Assembly: GCA_013398175.1 (NCBI GenBank)
Contig: VZRZ01004578.1
Location: forward strand, 324,529 to 388,528
DNA: 64,000 nucleotides
Direction: 5' to 3'
DNA from: Climacteris rufus
Lineage: Eukaryota; Chordata; Aves; Passeriformes; Climacteridae
The position numbers were made by a program, and so were the translations under genes. Within the stretch, counting starts at the first letter, position 1. Each line of letters begins with the position of its first letter. The notes below the pieces were generated by a model that saw only the letters and a list, made by a program, of their open reading frames with translations, was not told the origin of the DNA and did no database searches. Of the stretch, positions 47,368 to 58,533 are shown piece by piece.

Positions 47368-50300
47368 TGCTGTGGGTCTGAACAGGGATATTAGCCACTC
47401 CAAACTACATTTAGATTGCCAACAAAAAATAAAAGGCAAAATGTCTTCACGTAGATTCCTGCCTTTCTTTAAAAGGAAAAAAACATCATCATTCTAGAAC
47501 TGCAGCTAAGCAAAAGGAGGGGGGGGGAAGTTTAAAAAAAAAGAAACAGTGAATTATGTGATGTGGTGTTTTACCAACTGTCTAAATAAAGGTTTAGTGA
47601 GTCACTGTGGAAAACAGAAAATCTTTCTTTATTTTAAGAGCTGCAGTTGAAGAGTTTTGTATGAAAAATCTTCCCTTAGGTTTGTAACTTAAACATTGCC
47701 CATCTGCTCTTTCCTCCCTCGTCTGCATTTACAGTAAATCTGAGATTTCCTTTTTCAAAAACTATGTTAAAAAAAAGGTATAGATTTGGCCAACAGTGCC
47801 TGTAGAGATACAGAGAAGTCTCAGTTAGGATGTCAGTGTCTAAAATGATGTATTCCCTTTGGTGCACACTATAGGCAAAAAGTTTTCTGCTCTGGGCTCA
47901 GTGTAAGCTTCAGATTCCCTATAGGAGCATCTGTCTTCTGAAAGAGGAGGTGATTTGGGAGCTTGAACCCTAGTTAGGCAGGCTACCCATTTGCCAAATT
48001 TTATAGAAAGAAAAGAAAGATGGGTGTCCCTGGGATCAGGACCAGAATCCACTGAAGTTGGTGGGAAGATGCCAGGTGCCCATGGGAGACAGTTGTACAG
48101 TGGAGCGGTGAGGCCCCCTGCTTCATGTCCCCCAGTTAGCTCATTTCCAAATCAAGTGCCTTGCTTGCAGATACCATGGCCGAAGACCAATGCCAATCCC
48201 TCAGCACAGGGGGTGTGATGCATATGTCATCAGTTCATGAGTATAATAAGACACTTTTTATTTTTTAATATACTCTCACTGCATGAAGAGACTTCAGGTC
48301 ATGGTTTTGAATTAAATCCAGTGTAACTGCACTGGAGACAATTCATCTTTCCCTGGTGGAAAAACAGGTGGAAACCATAATCAGACCTTTTAGTTCTATC
48401 CCTGAGAGGAAGTGTGGCTTACAAAGCATCACCTCTGGGTGTGTTATTGGGGTCTAGCCATGCCTGGTTTTCTGCAGAAGTGACTTACACTTTAAGGATA
48501 ACCTGTGAGGAAGGGATGCAAAGGCAGGATACTTCACCAACTCCCAACTTGTATTTCTGTCTCTGACTCCCATTATTAATGAACTCATTCACTTTCATAA
48601 AAACAACTACACAAGAGCTTCTAACCATATCTATAAAACTATTTAATGCTCTTTTCGAAACAAGGCATCTTACAGCCATAGTAATTGCAGTTTTACTAGA
48701 CCTTTAAATGAGAAGCAGCTACTTATTAAGTTTTGATATGGTGAGCTGATTAGACAAGTTAAACATAAAGGCACAATTTATGCATACTCTATAACCACAT
48801 GTGCATATAGCGCAGTTTTTACACTGATGTTCGGCACTCACTGCGATAGGAAATCCTGCTAGGTACACAGTTTTATGCCACTTACAGGTTACAAGTAGTA
48901 AAGCGAAAAATGCTGGGTTTTACAGGAAAATAATATTCATAAATCTCCAGCAGTGAATTACAGTATAACTCAGAGCTGTCTTTGTTTTGCTGCTGCTATG
49001 AATTCAATTCTGTTGCCAGTGCAGAAACAATAAACACAAAGACCAAAGTGAAAACCACTCCCCTTGCATTTGGCAAGTGCTTATATCCAATTTACAGCTG
49101 GACCCTGAAAACGGCTTCTGAAACAGTGCTAATAACAAAGAAGTTCCCACATATGCTCATTTTTTTTCTTCTAGTGAACTGAAGCATTCCATTGTGTACA
49201 AATTAAAGATTTCTTCTAATGTCCTACCTGGTTTTCCCAGTTCATATGTCTCTGCTCTGTACCTCTTTCGGTGTGAATCATATTTATTTGCCTTTTGTCT
49301 TATTAGGCAGCTCACTCAGTGTGCTGTGTTTTAAAGAGCTCTCGCTTATATAGTTCTCACAAGGGAGACACTATGCTGCCTAAACTGCCCTCTGAACTTA
49401 ACTCCTCCTGATCTGGCATAACTATGTTTTTGCCAGTTGATTTAGTTATTGTTATGTGCTAAATTCAGGATCAGTGCTCTGCTGTTACAGTACAGTTAAT
49501 TTGTTATTTTAAGTATGTAGGCTTTAAACCATCACTGTCATTAGTGGAATGATCTCAAGGAAGTCAAATTAATTAATTTGTTGAGATGCATCACCCACGG
49601 GTAAAATGGTCAGTACAACCATGTTCTGTCTGATCTTGGCTCACTACAAAATAACACACATCAAGAACAGAGTTGGCATGTTCTTTCATTGCACCGTGTT
49701 TGTATGGCCCATATTGTGTGTTGAGACTGAGTGGCTGTATGGGGGATTTCCACTAACACCTTTATAACTAGATTTAAAAGCAACTCAGAAACTAATTCCA
49801 CAAAGACCTCACACAATGCAGAACATTAGGAACCTCAGCAGCACTAGTGTGGACTGCTTGTGTGCTTAAGTACCTTGCTGATTCAGGGCCATAATGAGTG
49901 GAAGAGACAGGAAATATGTGAGGAAAAAACAGTTACCAAAGATTAATCATATATTCTGCTTCTGACATAAAAGGATTACCACAGGAAACTGGAAGGAATG
50001 TCTTCCCCTGTGCAGATTGCACAAACAGCAATTTTCTTCTAACACAACAAGCATTGGCCAATATTCAGCAGCAGACAGAGGATGTGCAGAGCTAATAGTC
50101 TTATCTGGTGTGAGGAGCCTTACCTGTGATTTGTTAGCATGGGTGTGATGGTACAACTAAGTTGTTGCACCACAGAGTGACAACACCAACTAGCTTAAAG
50201 AGAGCTATTTTTAACTTGCACTGATGTAAGCAAGAAAAGAATGAGGCCTTAATTATATTTAATCACCTGAACTAGTCGTGGTTTTCAACCTTCTTCAAAT

Positions 50301-52830
50301 GTTCAGTAGAGGTTTGGGGCCTATGTAGTGAATTTAATTCTCCTGACAACTGGTTTTCTTTTCTCCCATAACTTCTAAGGTCTCTTAGGAAGTAGTTCAC
50401 AAGCCCCAGAGGTCCATGGGCTGAGACTGGAAGATTTTTGCTCTTAAAGCATTGGAAAGGAAGAGAGAGTTGTTAGGAGCTTATGTGGACAATGAAGACC
50501 TCCAATATCCTTATTTTAAATATTTTGACTAATATGTCAGCATAAAAAAAAATCCTTTTGAACTGAAAGTGGGAGTTACTATCTTGAAAAATTAAAGTAT
50601 TTCCACAAACTGTAAAGTTCCAGCATGCACAAGAGAAATGGTTGTGTTTTCTTTAACATGGTATGCTAGGTATTGCCTGGTATTTTGCTACTTATGGTCT
50701 TTCTCAGAAGAACACAATGTAATAGCAAAACGTACCAGAGTGATACTTTGAAGGCGAGTATATGTATTTCTTTATTTCATATTTCTAACATGGTCACAAT
50801 TTTATAGTTTTCCACTTACTGTCTTTCATCCGAACTCAGAAACCTGTATAAATTCCAAACACAAGGAGGTGGAATATGAAATAAATATATATTATAAACT
50901 ACTACGAATATGATAAATGCATCTCTTTGAATTATATCATTTATTCATTACTTTTTTCTAGTTAGCTCAGTAAGCTCCTTAATTACTGTGAGCTGAAGCT
51001 CAGGTGAAACGAAGGGACTGATGGAAGATCTCTTTCCATCTGCATTCAGCTCTGTGCTATTCAGACATGCAGAGCATTGCTGCTGAGAAGAGGTTCCACA
51101 AATGTCCAACAGAAGTTAAAGTTACTCATATGGGACTTGCCTGTTGGGAGCTCCATGGCATTAAAATTCTCATTCCCTTCTACCTTGTTTATCTGAGCAT
51201 GGTTAGACAGCATGCCACTCCTAGGGGAAAGAAGGCTGGAAATAACCCTTTCACCTACTACTACTGTGAGCTATTCTGCCTGCTCCTGCTTCTGTAAATC
51301 TACTTAGATATTAGAAGTCCCATGGACTCAACCCAACTTCTGTCACACCCCGAACTTAACATATTTGTCCTCCAAGGAATGTCTTGTTTTCTAATTGATT
51401 TTCAGGTTCATTTACAGTTGTCAATACTGATCTGTAAACACAAGCATGACTTAGCATTTGTCTGTTTGGTTTTTTCTTTTTTTTTTTCCTCCATTTAGTT
51501 TTGATAGCAGAGATTGATGAGTGTTCTTTTAAGATTGTCATTCCAATGGAGCCTTTTGATTCTGGTTAAGACAGAGTTTCTTACGGTTTTTGCTCTTTCT
51601 GTAGGTTCACCACCAATACCCAGAACATTGTGGGACTGTCTCTTCACTCAAATGTTTTATTGGTTAATGAAAATATAAGTAAGGGAAATGTCCTGATGAG
51701 GTCTCCTGGGATTGACTTCCACTTGCAAATCATACCTATTGTATTGAAAAACAGTCTTTGCAGTCAGAGGTTGTTACATCAAATCATTTCAGGACATATG
51801 TCTGCTGGTGCTTTGTGTAAGTACTTTCTTTGATTTGAACTTCAGTAAATGTGTTCACTGGATTTTCTGTAGTCAAAGTGCAAAAAGGGTCCATCTGGGG
51901 TGGTTAATATCATTGGATGGGAAGATCTTCATCCTGGGAAGGCCGCCATCTTCAGTAAAAATTGTAGATATAGTCTATAGTTTTCCACAGGAGGCTTGTT
52001 TGGAGGGATTTGCCTCAGCAGGAAGACAAAGTGGGATATTGGCAAAGCATCTCTTACAAATGTTGCCTGTGAATACACATTGCATGTGTGTCTGGTGCAG
52101 TTCAAAGATTCCCTCATTTCGGTGCATTGGTCTTATAAAGTGATCACAGACAGATAACAGAGGAAGTAGAGGGGAGCAATGCTCAATGCCAGTAGAGGCT
52201 TAAACATAAAACAACAGAGAAATAATTTTATATTGTATTGTCTCTGACCAGATGAAGAGTTTTCTTCCATCCCTCAAGACAGAACTGTAAATACAGGATT
52301 AGTGAGTTCCCTGCATCTCTAAAGATTACCTAGCACACTGGGACAATCTGAGTATTAAACAGAGATGACCAGACCTCTCATATGGCATAAGAGAACACTG
52401 TGTCTTCCAGACCTCTTGGTGATGCTGGGCTGTACCCTTGGATTTCCTAGCATGGTCCATTTGTGGCTAGTTAAGCTTTCTTATGGATTCATTAATTATC
52501 CTAACCCAGAAAATCACCATTTCCAACAAACATCGTTTCAAACTTGCCCTCCCATCCTGTTTTAAATCTGTGTATATAATTCTGCTCTGCTAGTGAGCTG
52601 GCTTTCTTTTTTTTTTTTTTATCCTTTAGCTCTCCACCCTTTCCAAAATTAGAACTTACTCTGAAGAGAAGCATACCAATATGAAGTACTCTGACTCTAT
52701 GCACACCTATGTGTGTATATGTGTAAAATTCAGATACACTTTATAGCAAGCAACAAACTGCAGATAGGGGAAGTATTTTTTTGATAGAAGCTGAGCTTGA
52801 TAAAAGGAGTGCACACTGTCGTGCCTGAAA

Positions 52831-53160
52831 GTATGGTATTAATAATTAAGCCATGCAATCATTACCTCAGGATATTATTTCTTAAATATCTCTTGCAAAG
52901 GCAATACGATTACATATGAATTATATCAATTTTCTACCAACAAAAAAAAAATCCACAGAAATAGGAATTGAATTACACTGTCCAATTTGCTGTAAAGTTC
53001 ATTGTACGTGAAGAAATTAATCAAAGATACCACCACCCATTTTTATGGGAACATAAAATGATGTGAACTTCCATTTTTAATAAAGATGCATAGCTCTTTT
53101 ATGAAGACTGACTAATAACACTGTAATGAACTGAAATGTTACTGATATATTAAGAATGAA
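52831..53160. promoter_or_regulatory. Candidate conserved non-coding element
   Basis: The AT-rich block contains GGTATTAATAATTAAGCCATG near 52835, CATTACCTCAGGATATTATT near 52859 and GGCAATACGATTACATATG near 52900. It has almost no simple sequence apart from one A run. It is inferred from texture only. Confidence 0.22.
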
Positions 53161-53519
53161 AATTTTGAGGGATGTGTTTACTGAGTCTCCTGTTTCAAGC
53201 CAAGCAATACGTCCATTTGAATCTGTCTATTGAGAAAAGAAAAATCCAAACAATAAAGTTGATGTGAACTCTGTGTAAATTCATCTCCCACATATATAAA
53301 TGGTCAGCAACATTCTTTTTATCTAGCTACTTCTACCTAAATGATCCCTCAAACAGATGTGGGCTGTATTCTCTAGCAATCTGAGATTTTGAGATGTTGT
53401 CTAGACATCTCTGTTGCCACGAATGCCCACGAGTGGATATTTCCAACCTAATTCAAAGGGCTACAAGGCAAAGAATGAATTTTCTTAGGCCCCAAATTCA
53501 GAAGGATTGTGAGCATTGA

Positions 53520-53660
53520 CATGCCTATACATTTTCTGTGCAGGATAAAGGCTTTTAATCAGGGAGTCTCTCTCTCCTTCACACAGAAGAATGTTAATTA
53601 ATTAAGGTAATATGATATTAATCGAATAATTAGTAAGCTAATTTATTTTGACTGTGCTCA
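53520..53660. promoter_or_regulatory. AT-rich TAAT cluster, possible enhancer
   Basis: TTAATTAATTAAGG at about 53594-53607 is followed by ATTAATCGAATAATTAG at about 53617-53633 and CTAATTTATT at 53639-53648. These are overlapping homeodomain-type cores. The block may be a regulatory element or simply AT-rich sequence. Confidence 0.2.
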
Positions 53661-53912
53661 CATAGCTTTTGCTCTTAGGTTTTTGGGTTTTTTTTTTAAC
53701 AGTCCAAGAAATGATGCAATGGTCTGGAATATTTGCTGAAACAGTGTTTGAGCATGTAGTAGAAAGCAAGTGGGAATATCTCAATCACAGCAGAGAGTTC
53801 TCAGAGTGCTGTTTATTTGGTCTGCAAGTAAGTACTGCTCTCCTTTCTCTTGGACAAGTAAATTGAAACAGAGGCAAAATCTGGTATAAGCAAATTTTTG
53901 TGGGTTTTTTTT

Positions 53913-53941
53913 TCTGTTTGTTTTGTTTTGTTTTGTTTTTT
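53913..53941. repeat. (TTTTG)n microsatellite
   Basis: About five TTTTG-type units are preceded by a T run and followed by a T run. Confidence 0.85.
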
Positions 53942-55183
53942 CTTCTGAACAGTCATGCAGCCAGATAACTTTGTTCACCAGGTGCTTTTTCATTTCTCAC
54001 AAATGACTGTCTAAATTAGAAACTGTCAGAAGTTTTCCCAGTTGCTAGAATTCATCTGGAGGAAATCTTTAAAGCCTTTTATCATGGGTGGTCCTTTGCT
54101 TTGCCTCTTCTTAACCCTTGTTCTAGTTAATATTTTCTTAAAAAACAACTAAAGGCTATGTTTCATAACTGCAAGAGGTAAAAAGCTAATGAATAATAGA
54201 ATTGCTAGTCATAGACAAAGGTGGACTTCTTGATTATATTTACTAAATTAGCTTAATCATTAACATTTTATATGATGCTCAGAGACATCATAGGATGAGT
54301 CAGGGAATTGACTTGTTTACTTGTCTTTCCCAGCTCTGTGAATCTAAACATTAATCAAATGCTAGAAATTTGTTTAGCTAGAATGGTGATTACTCACTTT
54401 ATCCACTCTTTTGGACCGCTCCTGCAGAGGAATAGTATTTCAGGAGTATCATCTTCTCCTTTCTTGCCCTTACCTCCAACTGCCTCATTCTAAAAATGTC
54501 CTTTCTGTGCATCTTAAGAGGGACTGCATGGCTCATCTTAAGACCACTAAGCTACGGAGATGGCAACAAGAGAGAAATACAATATTCCAGCTGGATAATC
54601 ACCAAGCAGGCTGATTCACTTAGTGTAATGTTCCCAGTCAGATCCTGGCAATGAAATAAGCATGTAGGAGGTTGCAAACAGATTAGTTTTAATTAAAATA
54701 ATAAAAAGGTCCAAGCCATGGGCCTCAGATTTGAACTTCTCTTATTTTTTTCATGAGGAAGAATATCTGATCAAATCTTATTCTGAACCTGACCCTCAGG
54801 TTTCTAGGCTGAATTCAAAGCCACATGGACCTATTTGGCTGCTTCTAGAAAACTGTTTTGCAAATGATTGTCATTTCGTCATTTTGTCAATCTAGACCCA
54901 CAGTTCATCTTCAAAAGTCCTCAGCTCTGGATTTGTTCTAGGGCTTATTAAGGTTGTGCCAGCCTACCTCTAGGACAACATCCATCTTGGCCTTCATTGC
55001 TACTTTTTTTCTCATTATCACTTAGTCAGTTTTAAAGGTATGGACTCGTGTTACTGTTCCACCATCTCAGGTCCTGGACATTTTGAGATATCCCAATCAC
55101 AAAAGGTTCCTTTTTCCGATCAGGGAGCAATAGACCCTGTAAATAATATTGGCAGAATTTGGGGCCCACAATAAGGAGACAAT

Positions 55184-55222
55184 TAATTATTGTTGTTATA
55201 ATAATTATAATTATAATTATTA
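55184..55222. repeat. AT-rich (TAATTA)n-like tract
   Basis: ATTAATTATTGTTGTTATAATAATTATAATTATAATTATT-type sequence, largely self-complementary. It is a simple AT repeat with cruciform potential. Confidence 0.8.
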
Positions 55223-56284
55223 CAATTTTGGGGTCTCCTGAATCAGGATTAAGGCTCTGCAGGTGCTGAACAACATTTCTGTACAGAACCTCAGTGGCAG
55301 CTGGCACCAGCTGGAATCCCATTTCCTGCTCACCAGAGCTGCAAAATATATCATTACATGTAGAGAAAAGAGGGAGAAATGTTGTTTGTCTTCTAATTTC
55401 ACTTAAAATCTTCTGTATTTGTCTACAATGCACCACTGACAAAACTACTACTGATTTAAATAAAAAACAAGCAAATAAAATTCAACAGACTGAGATCATG
55501 CCTACATGGGCATAGAAGCATTTATCAGATTCACCCTTTTATATATATTAAAAGGTCTTTTTTTTTCTTTCTGCTGAGCTGGGAGTGAAATATTTTTAGA
55601 TGCTTGTTTTGTAAACAGAAAATCCATGATTTAAATTAATGATTTATTCCTTTAAAGCCAGTGTGGAATCTATCACTGGCAAGATAAGATGTGAATTGTC
55701 TTCTATCTGCATATAACCATGTAACTGTGCAATATCTGGCAGTGAATATGAAAAAAAAATCAATTTTGCTGGTTTCAAGCATATCTCCTGAGTCTGAGAT
55801 ATGTCTCACTTGTTTTTCAAATACTGCTACAAGTAATTTAAGCTCTGTGTTCAGAGAAAGAACTTGTCTCTGTGTGGGTGCACACATCTGTATTACCTGA
55901 TTGGCATTAATTGTTACCTATTTTAAACAGAGAGTTTGCAGTTCTCCTCCAGCATTTTTTTCCCCCAGAGGAAACGATTATTAAGAGACTCCCTGATTCA
56001 AAGCTCAAGGAAGTCAATGTACACTATCAAACCATGCTGAAGTGTTGATCACACTCCAAGGCTCAGATCCTTGAAGGAGTTTAAGGTCTAGCTTTCTCTG
56101 AAGACTTGTGAAGGCCCAAAAGCCTGAGTATTAACCAGTGAAGTCCTCAGTTCTGTATTTATGATGAATATTAAGCTTTCAGAGAACCTCCTAAGAATCA
56201 GCACCAGATGCTGGCCTGGATCAACCATGTATCTTGAAAATTTGTATTTTCTGTGCTCCTGGAAAGCTGGAGTGATATGTAAGT

Positions 56285-57840
56285 TAGAAGATCATGAAAG
56301 AGCTCAGGCTGGAAGGCACTTCTTGGGATGATGTATTCCAACCTCCTGCTCAGTGTCAGCTACAGGAGACTACTCAGGGTCATGTCCACTTGAGTTTTGA
56401 ATATCTCCAAGGATGCAGACCCGACAACCTCTCTTGGCAAACTGTGCCAGTATTTGATTGCTGTCACAGGAAAAAGAGACTTTTCTTATGTGCAGGTGGA
56501 ATTTCCTGTGTTTAGGTTTGTCCCATTGCCTCTTGTCCCATTACTGGGCATCCCTGAGAAGAACCCAGCTCTGTCTGCTCTAATCCCAGCACTGGATATT
56601 TATAACCATTGAGAAGATTGCCTCCTCTTCTCCAGGCTGAACAGGAGCACCTCTCTCAGCCTCTACTCATATGCCAGATGCTTTGAGCCCCTAATAGCCT
56701 TAGTAACCCTCCACTGCACTTAGTTCTGTATGTCCATGTCTCTCTCCTGCGCTGGGGAGCCGAGGACCAGACACAGCATTTCAGGTGATTTCTCTTCACT
56801 GATGCTCAGTAGAGGGGAAGGATGACCCCCTTTGTGCTGGCTAAGCTCTTCCTGATGCATCCCAGGGTGCTGCTGTCCTTCTTTATTGCAAGACTGCACT
56901 TCTGGCCCATAGTCAATTTGTTCACCAGGGCCCCCTGGCTCTTTTCTGCCAAGCTGATTTCTAGAGGGTCAGTCCCCAAAGTGTACTAGTGCATGGGGTG
57001 AGTTTGCATTTCCCTTTGTTGAACTCCATGAGTTTCCTGTTGGCCCAATTCTACAGCCTGTCAAGGTACCTCTGAACGGCAGCACAACCATTCAGTCTGC
57101 CAACTAGTTCTCCCAGTTATTGCCATCTGCAAAATTGCTGAGTGTGCACTCTGTTGTCAGTCATCAACGAGATGGTTACACAGTGCTGGTCCCAGTATCA
57201 GCACTGGAGCTGGCTAGTGACTAGTGACTTACTTCAAGCTGTTGATCACATCTCTTTTGAGTCTAACACTGTTTTCAGTTCACCTCACTGTGTCATATAT
57301 TTAACCCATACTTCACCAGGTTGTATGTGAGGATGTTAAAAAGAGACAGTGTCAAAAGTCTTACTAAGATAAACCACAACCGTTGCTCTCCCCTCACCCA
57401 CCAAGCTTTCCAACTCATCATGGAAAGCTATCAGGTTGGTCAGACACAATTTCCCTTTGATAAATCTGTGCTGACTGCTGTTGATCACCTATATCTCAAG
57501 TGTCTGGAAACAGTTTCCAGGATTAGCTGCTCCATCACCTTTTCAGGGATCAAAGTAGAGGCTGGTTTGTTGGTTGGATTCTTCTTGCACTTCTTGAAGA
57601 CAGGATTGACATTTGCTCTCTTCCAGTGCTCAGGAACCCCAGCTCAATCACCATGACCTTTCCAAGATAATTAAGAGTGGCCTCACAAAGACATCAGGCA
57701 ACTCTTTGGTGCATCCCATGAGGGTCCATGGAGTTGTGTCTGACCAATTTGTTTAAATGTTCCCTAAACTATGCCAAGCAGTTCCTAAACTACGCTAAAC
57801 TTCGTTGCTCCAGACCCTTCAAAAAATAAATCAAAAACCC
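56285..57840 (-). pseudogene. CR1 LINE ORF2 relic (dead reverse transcriptase), minus strand
   Basis: Read on the minus strand this is the 3' third of a CR1 retrotransposon: RT palm and thumb, then the C-terminal tail and a degraded 3' end. Visible RT landmarks are WKRANVNPVFKKCKK (57581-57625), KGKLCLTNLIAF (about 57430-57470), YLSKTFDTVS (57342-57371, motif A) and a GPALCNHLVDD segment near 57165-57200. The FADD catalytic box has become FADG at 57122-57133. The C-terminal part reads NRKLMEFNKGKC and SLPREVVGSASLEIFKT. Motif A has lost two residues of the usual LDFSKAFD, and there are stops and frameshifts throughout, so the copy is inactive and old. It is 5'-truncated as usual for CR1; full-length elements are about 4.5 kb. 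Boundaries are approximate. Confidence 0.93.
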
Positions 57841-57860
57841 AAGATGAAGAAGACCTTTTT

Positions 57861-57916
57861 CTGTTTATTAAAATATTAAAAGTCTCTATGAAAAATGTTT
57901 ACCCACTGCTTACTCA
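57861..57916 (+). repeat. Left arm of a 56-bp inverted repeat
   Basis: This arm begins CTGTTTATTAAAATATTAAA and ends TTTACCCACTGCTTACTCA. It matches the reverse complement of 58478-58533 at 51 of 56 positions without gaps. Identity stops abruptly at both ends of the arm. It contains TTTATT at 57864-57869, which is AATAAA on the minus strand and faces outward. Confidence 0.92.
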
Positions 57917-58370
57917 GTGGCCTTTTTGGTGTCCTTTATTACAGGGGCCCAGTCCCATTTGGCAGCAGGTCCCCATTTACCCCAGTATTTCCCAACAGCT
58001 GTTTTGCCCTGTGGTACAGCAAAGCATAGCCCAGCGTGCTGTGGCAGAGTACTTATTCCAGCTACCCATGAACACTACTTATGGAAATAAACAGGACACG
58101 ACAGAAGCCAGGGCTGGGCTCTGTGCTACCTTCTGCACTTCGGGATTTCAAGCAGCGTGTGCAGAAGTGCACCAAGAGCTGCAGAGGCTGACTTTGGAAG
58201 TCCAGCTGCGAATTTCAAGCGATATGAGCTCCAGCTTAATGAAACTGTATTTTCTCCTCTATGACAGATATTTTACCTTACCCTTTGTCTGCCCTGTTTC
58301 TTGCCCTAAACTCAGCTTGCTCCAATGGGATGTATCCTCAGTCAGTCAGTCATTCCCTCAGGCAGGGTGA
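57888..58370 (+). CDS. Hypothetical 160-codon frame inside the inverted-repeat element
   Basis: An uninterrupted frame starts with ATG inside the left arm and ends with TGA 58368-58370, about 155 bp before an AATAAA at 58525-58530 in the right arm. The predicted protein has a proline/glutamine-rich first third (PIWQQVPIYPSISQQLFCP). Its middle holds several alanine and cysteine residues (GLCATFCTSGFQAACAEV), and an amphipathic stretch (VHQELQRLTLEVQLRISSDM) is followed by a leucine-rich segment. No domain or family is recognised. The frame is long for this AT-rich region, but chance remains quite possible, and a splice-acceptor-like TTTATTACAG at 57936-57945 lies within it. Confidence 0.2.
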   Translation: MKNVYPLLTQWPFWCPLLQGPSPIWQQVPIYPSISQQLFCPVVQQSIAQRAVAEYLFQLPMNTTYGNKQDTTEARAGLCATFCTSGFQAACAEVHQELQRLTLEVQLRISSDMSSSLMKLYFLLYDRYFTLPFVCPVSCPKLSLLQWDVSSVSQSFPQAG

Positions 58371-58477
58371 GCTTCTGTTGCTCCATTTTTTGGCAATATC
58401 TGCAGCACAGATTTCTTAATGTCTTGTATTTATTATATTGCTTTTTTTTGTGTCTGTGCATGAAACCTTATGTCTGG

Positions 58478-58533
58478 TGAGTAAATAGTGGGTAAACATT
58501 TTTCACAGAGACTTTTCATTTTTTAATAAACAG
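58478..58533 (-). repeat. Right arm of the 56-bp inverted repeat
   Basis: This arm begins TGAGTAAATAGTGGGTAAAC and ends TTTTTTAATAAACAG. Its reverse complement differs from the left arm at five positions. It carries AATAAA at 58525-58530 on the + strand, facing outward. Confidence 0.92.

Larger units (their letters stand above)
45418..52830. other. Intergenic, no gene seen
   Basis: No coding exon was recognised. Local items are a 34-base T run, a 16-bp perfect tandem duplication at 47255-47286, a CTCF-like site at 47353-47367, and T runs at about 51471-51488 and 52605-52621. The region at 48,700-48,900 is AT-rich with a few CpGs and may be partly conserved. Confidence 0.55.
53161..56284. other. 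Intergenic, no gene seen
   Basis: Apart from the TAAT cluster at 53520-53660, it contains a TTTTG repeat at about 53916-53940 and an ATTATAATTA-rich palindromic stretch at about 55184-55222. No exon was recognised. Confidence 0.55.
57861..58533. mobile_element. Unnamed 673-bp inverted-repeat (foldback/transposon-like) element
   Basis: Two 56-bp arms, 91% identical in inverted orientation, bound a core of about 561 bp that is richer in G and C than the flanks. The arms carry outward-facing AATAAA hexamers on both strands. The layout fits a short non-autonomous DNA transposon or a foldback element. However, no convincing target-site duplication was seen (ACCTTTTT on the left versus AGTAATTT on the right), and the arm termini do not match a superfamily I can name with confidence. 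It abuts the 5'-truncated end of the CR1 relic within about 20 bp. An inverted duplication without transposition is the main alternative. Confidence 0.5.

Noticed and set aside
56294..57656. Several + strand frames of 60-111 codons.
   Set aside because: They are antisense to the CR1 relic, whose coding strand is minus.
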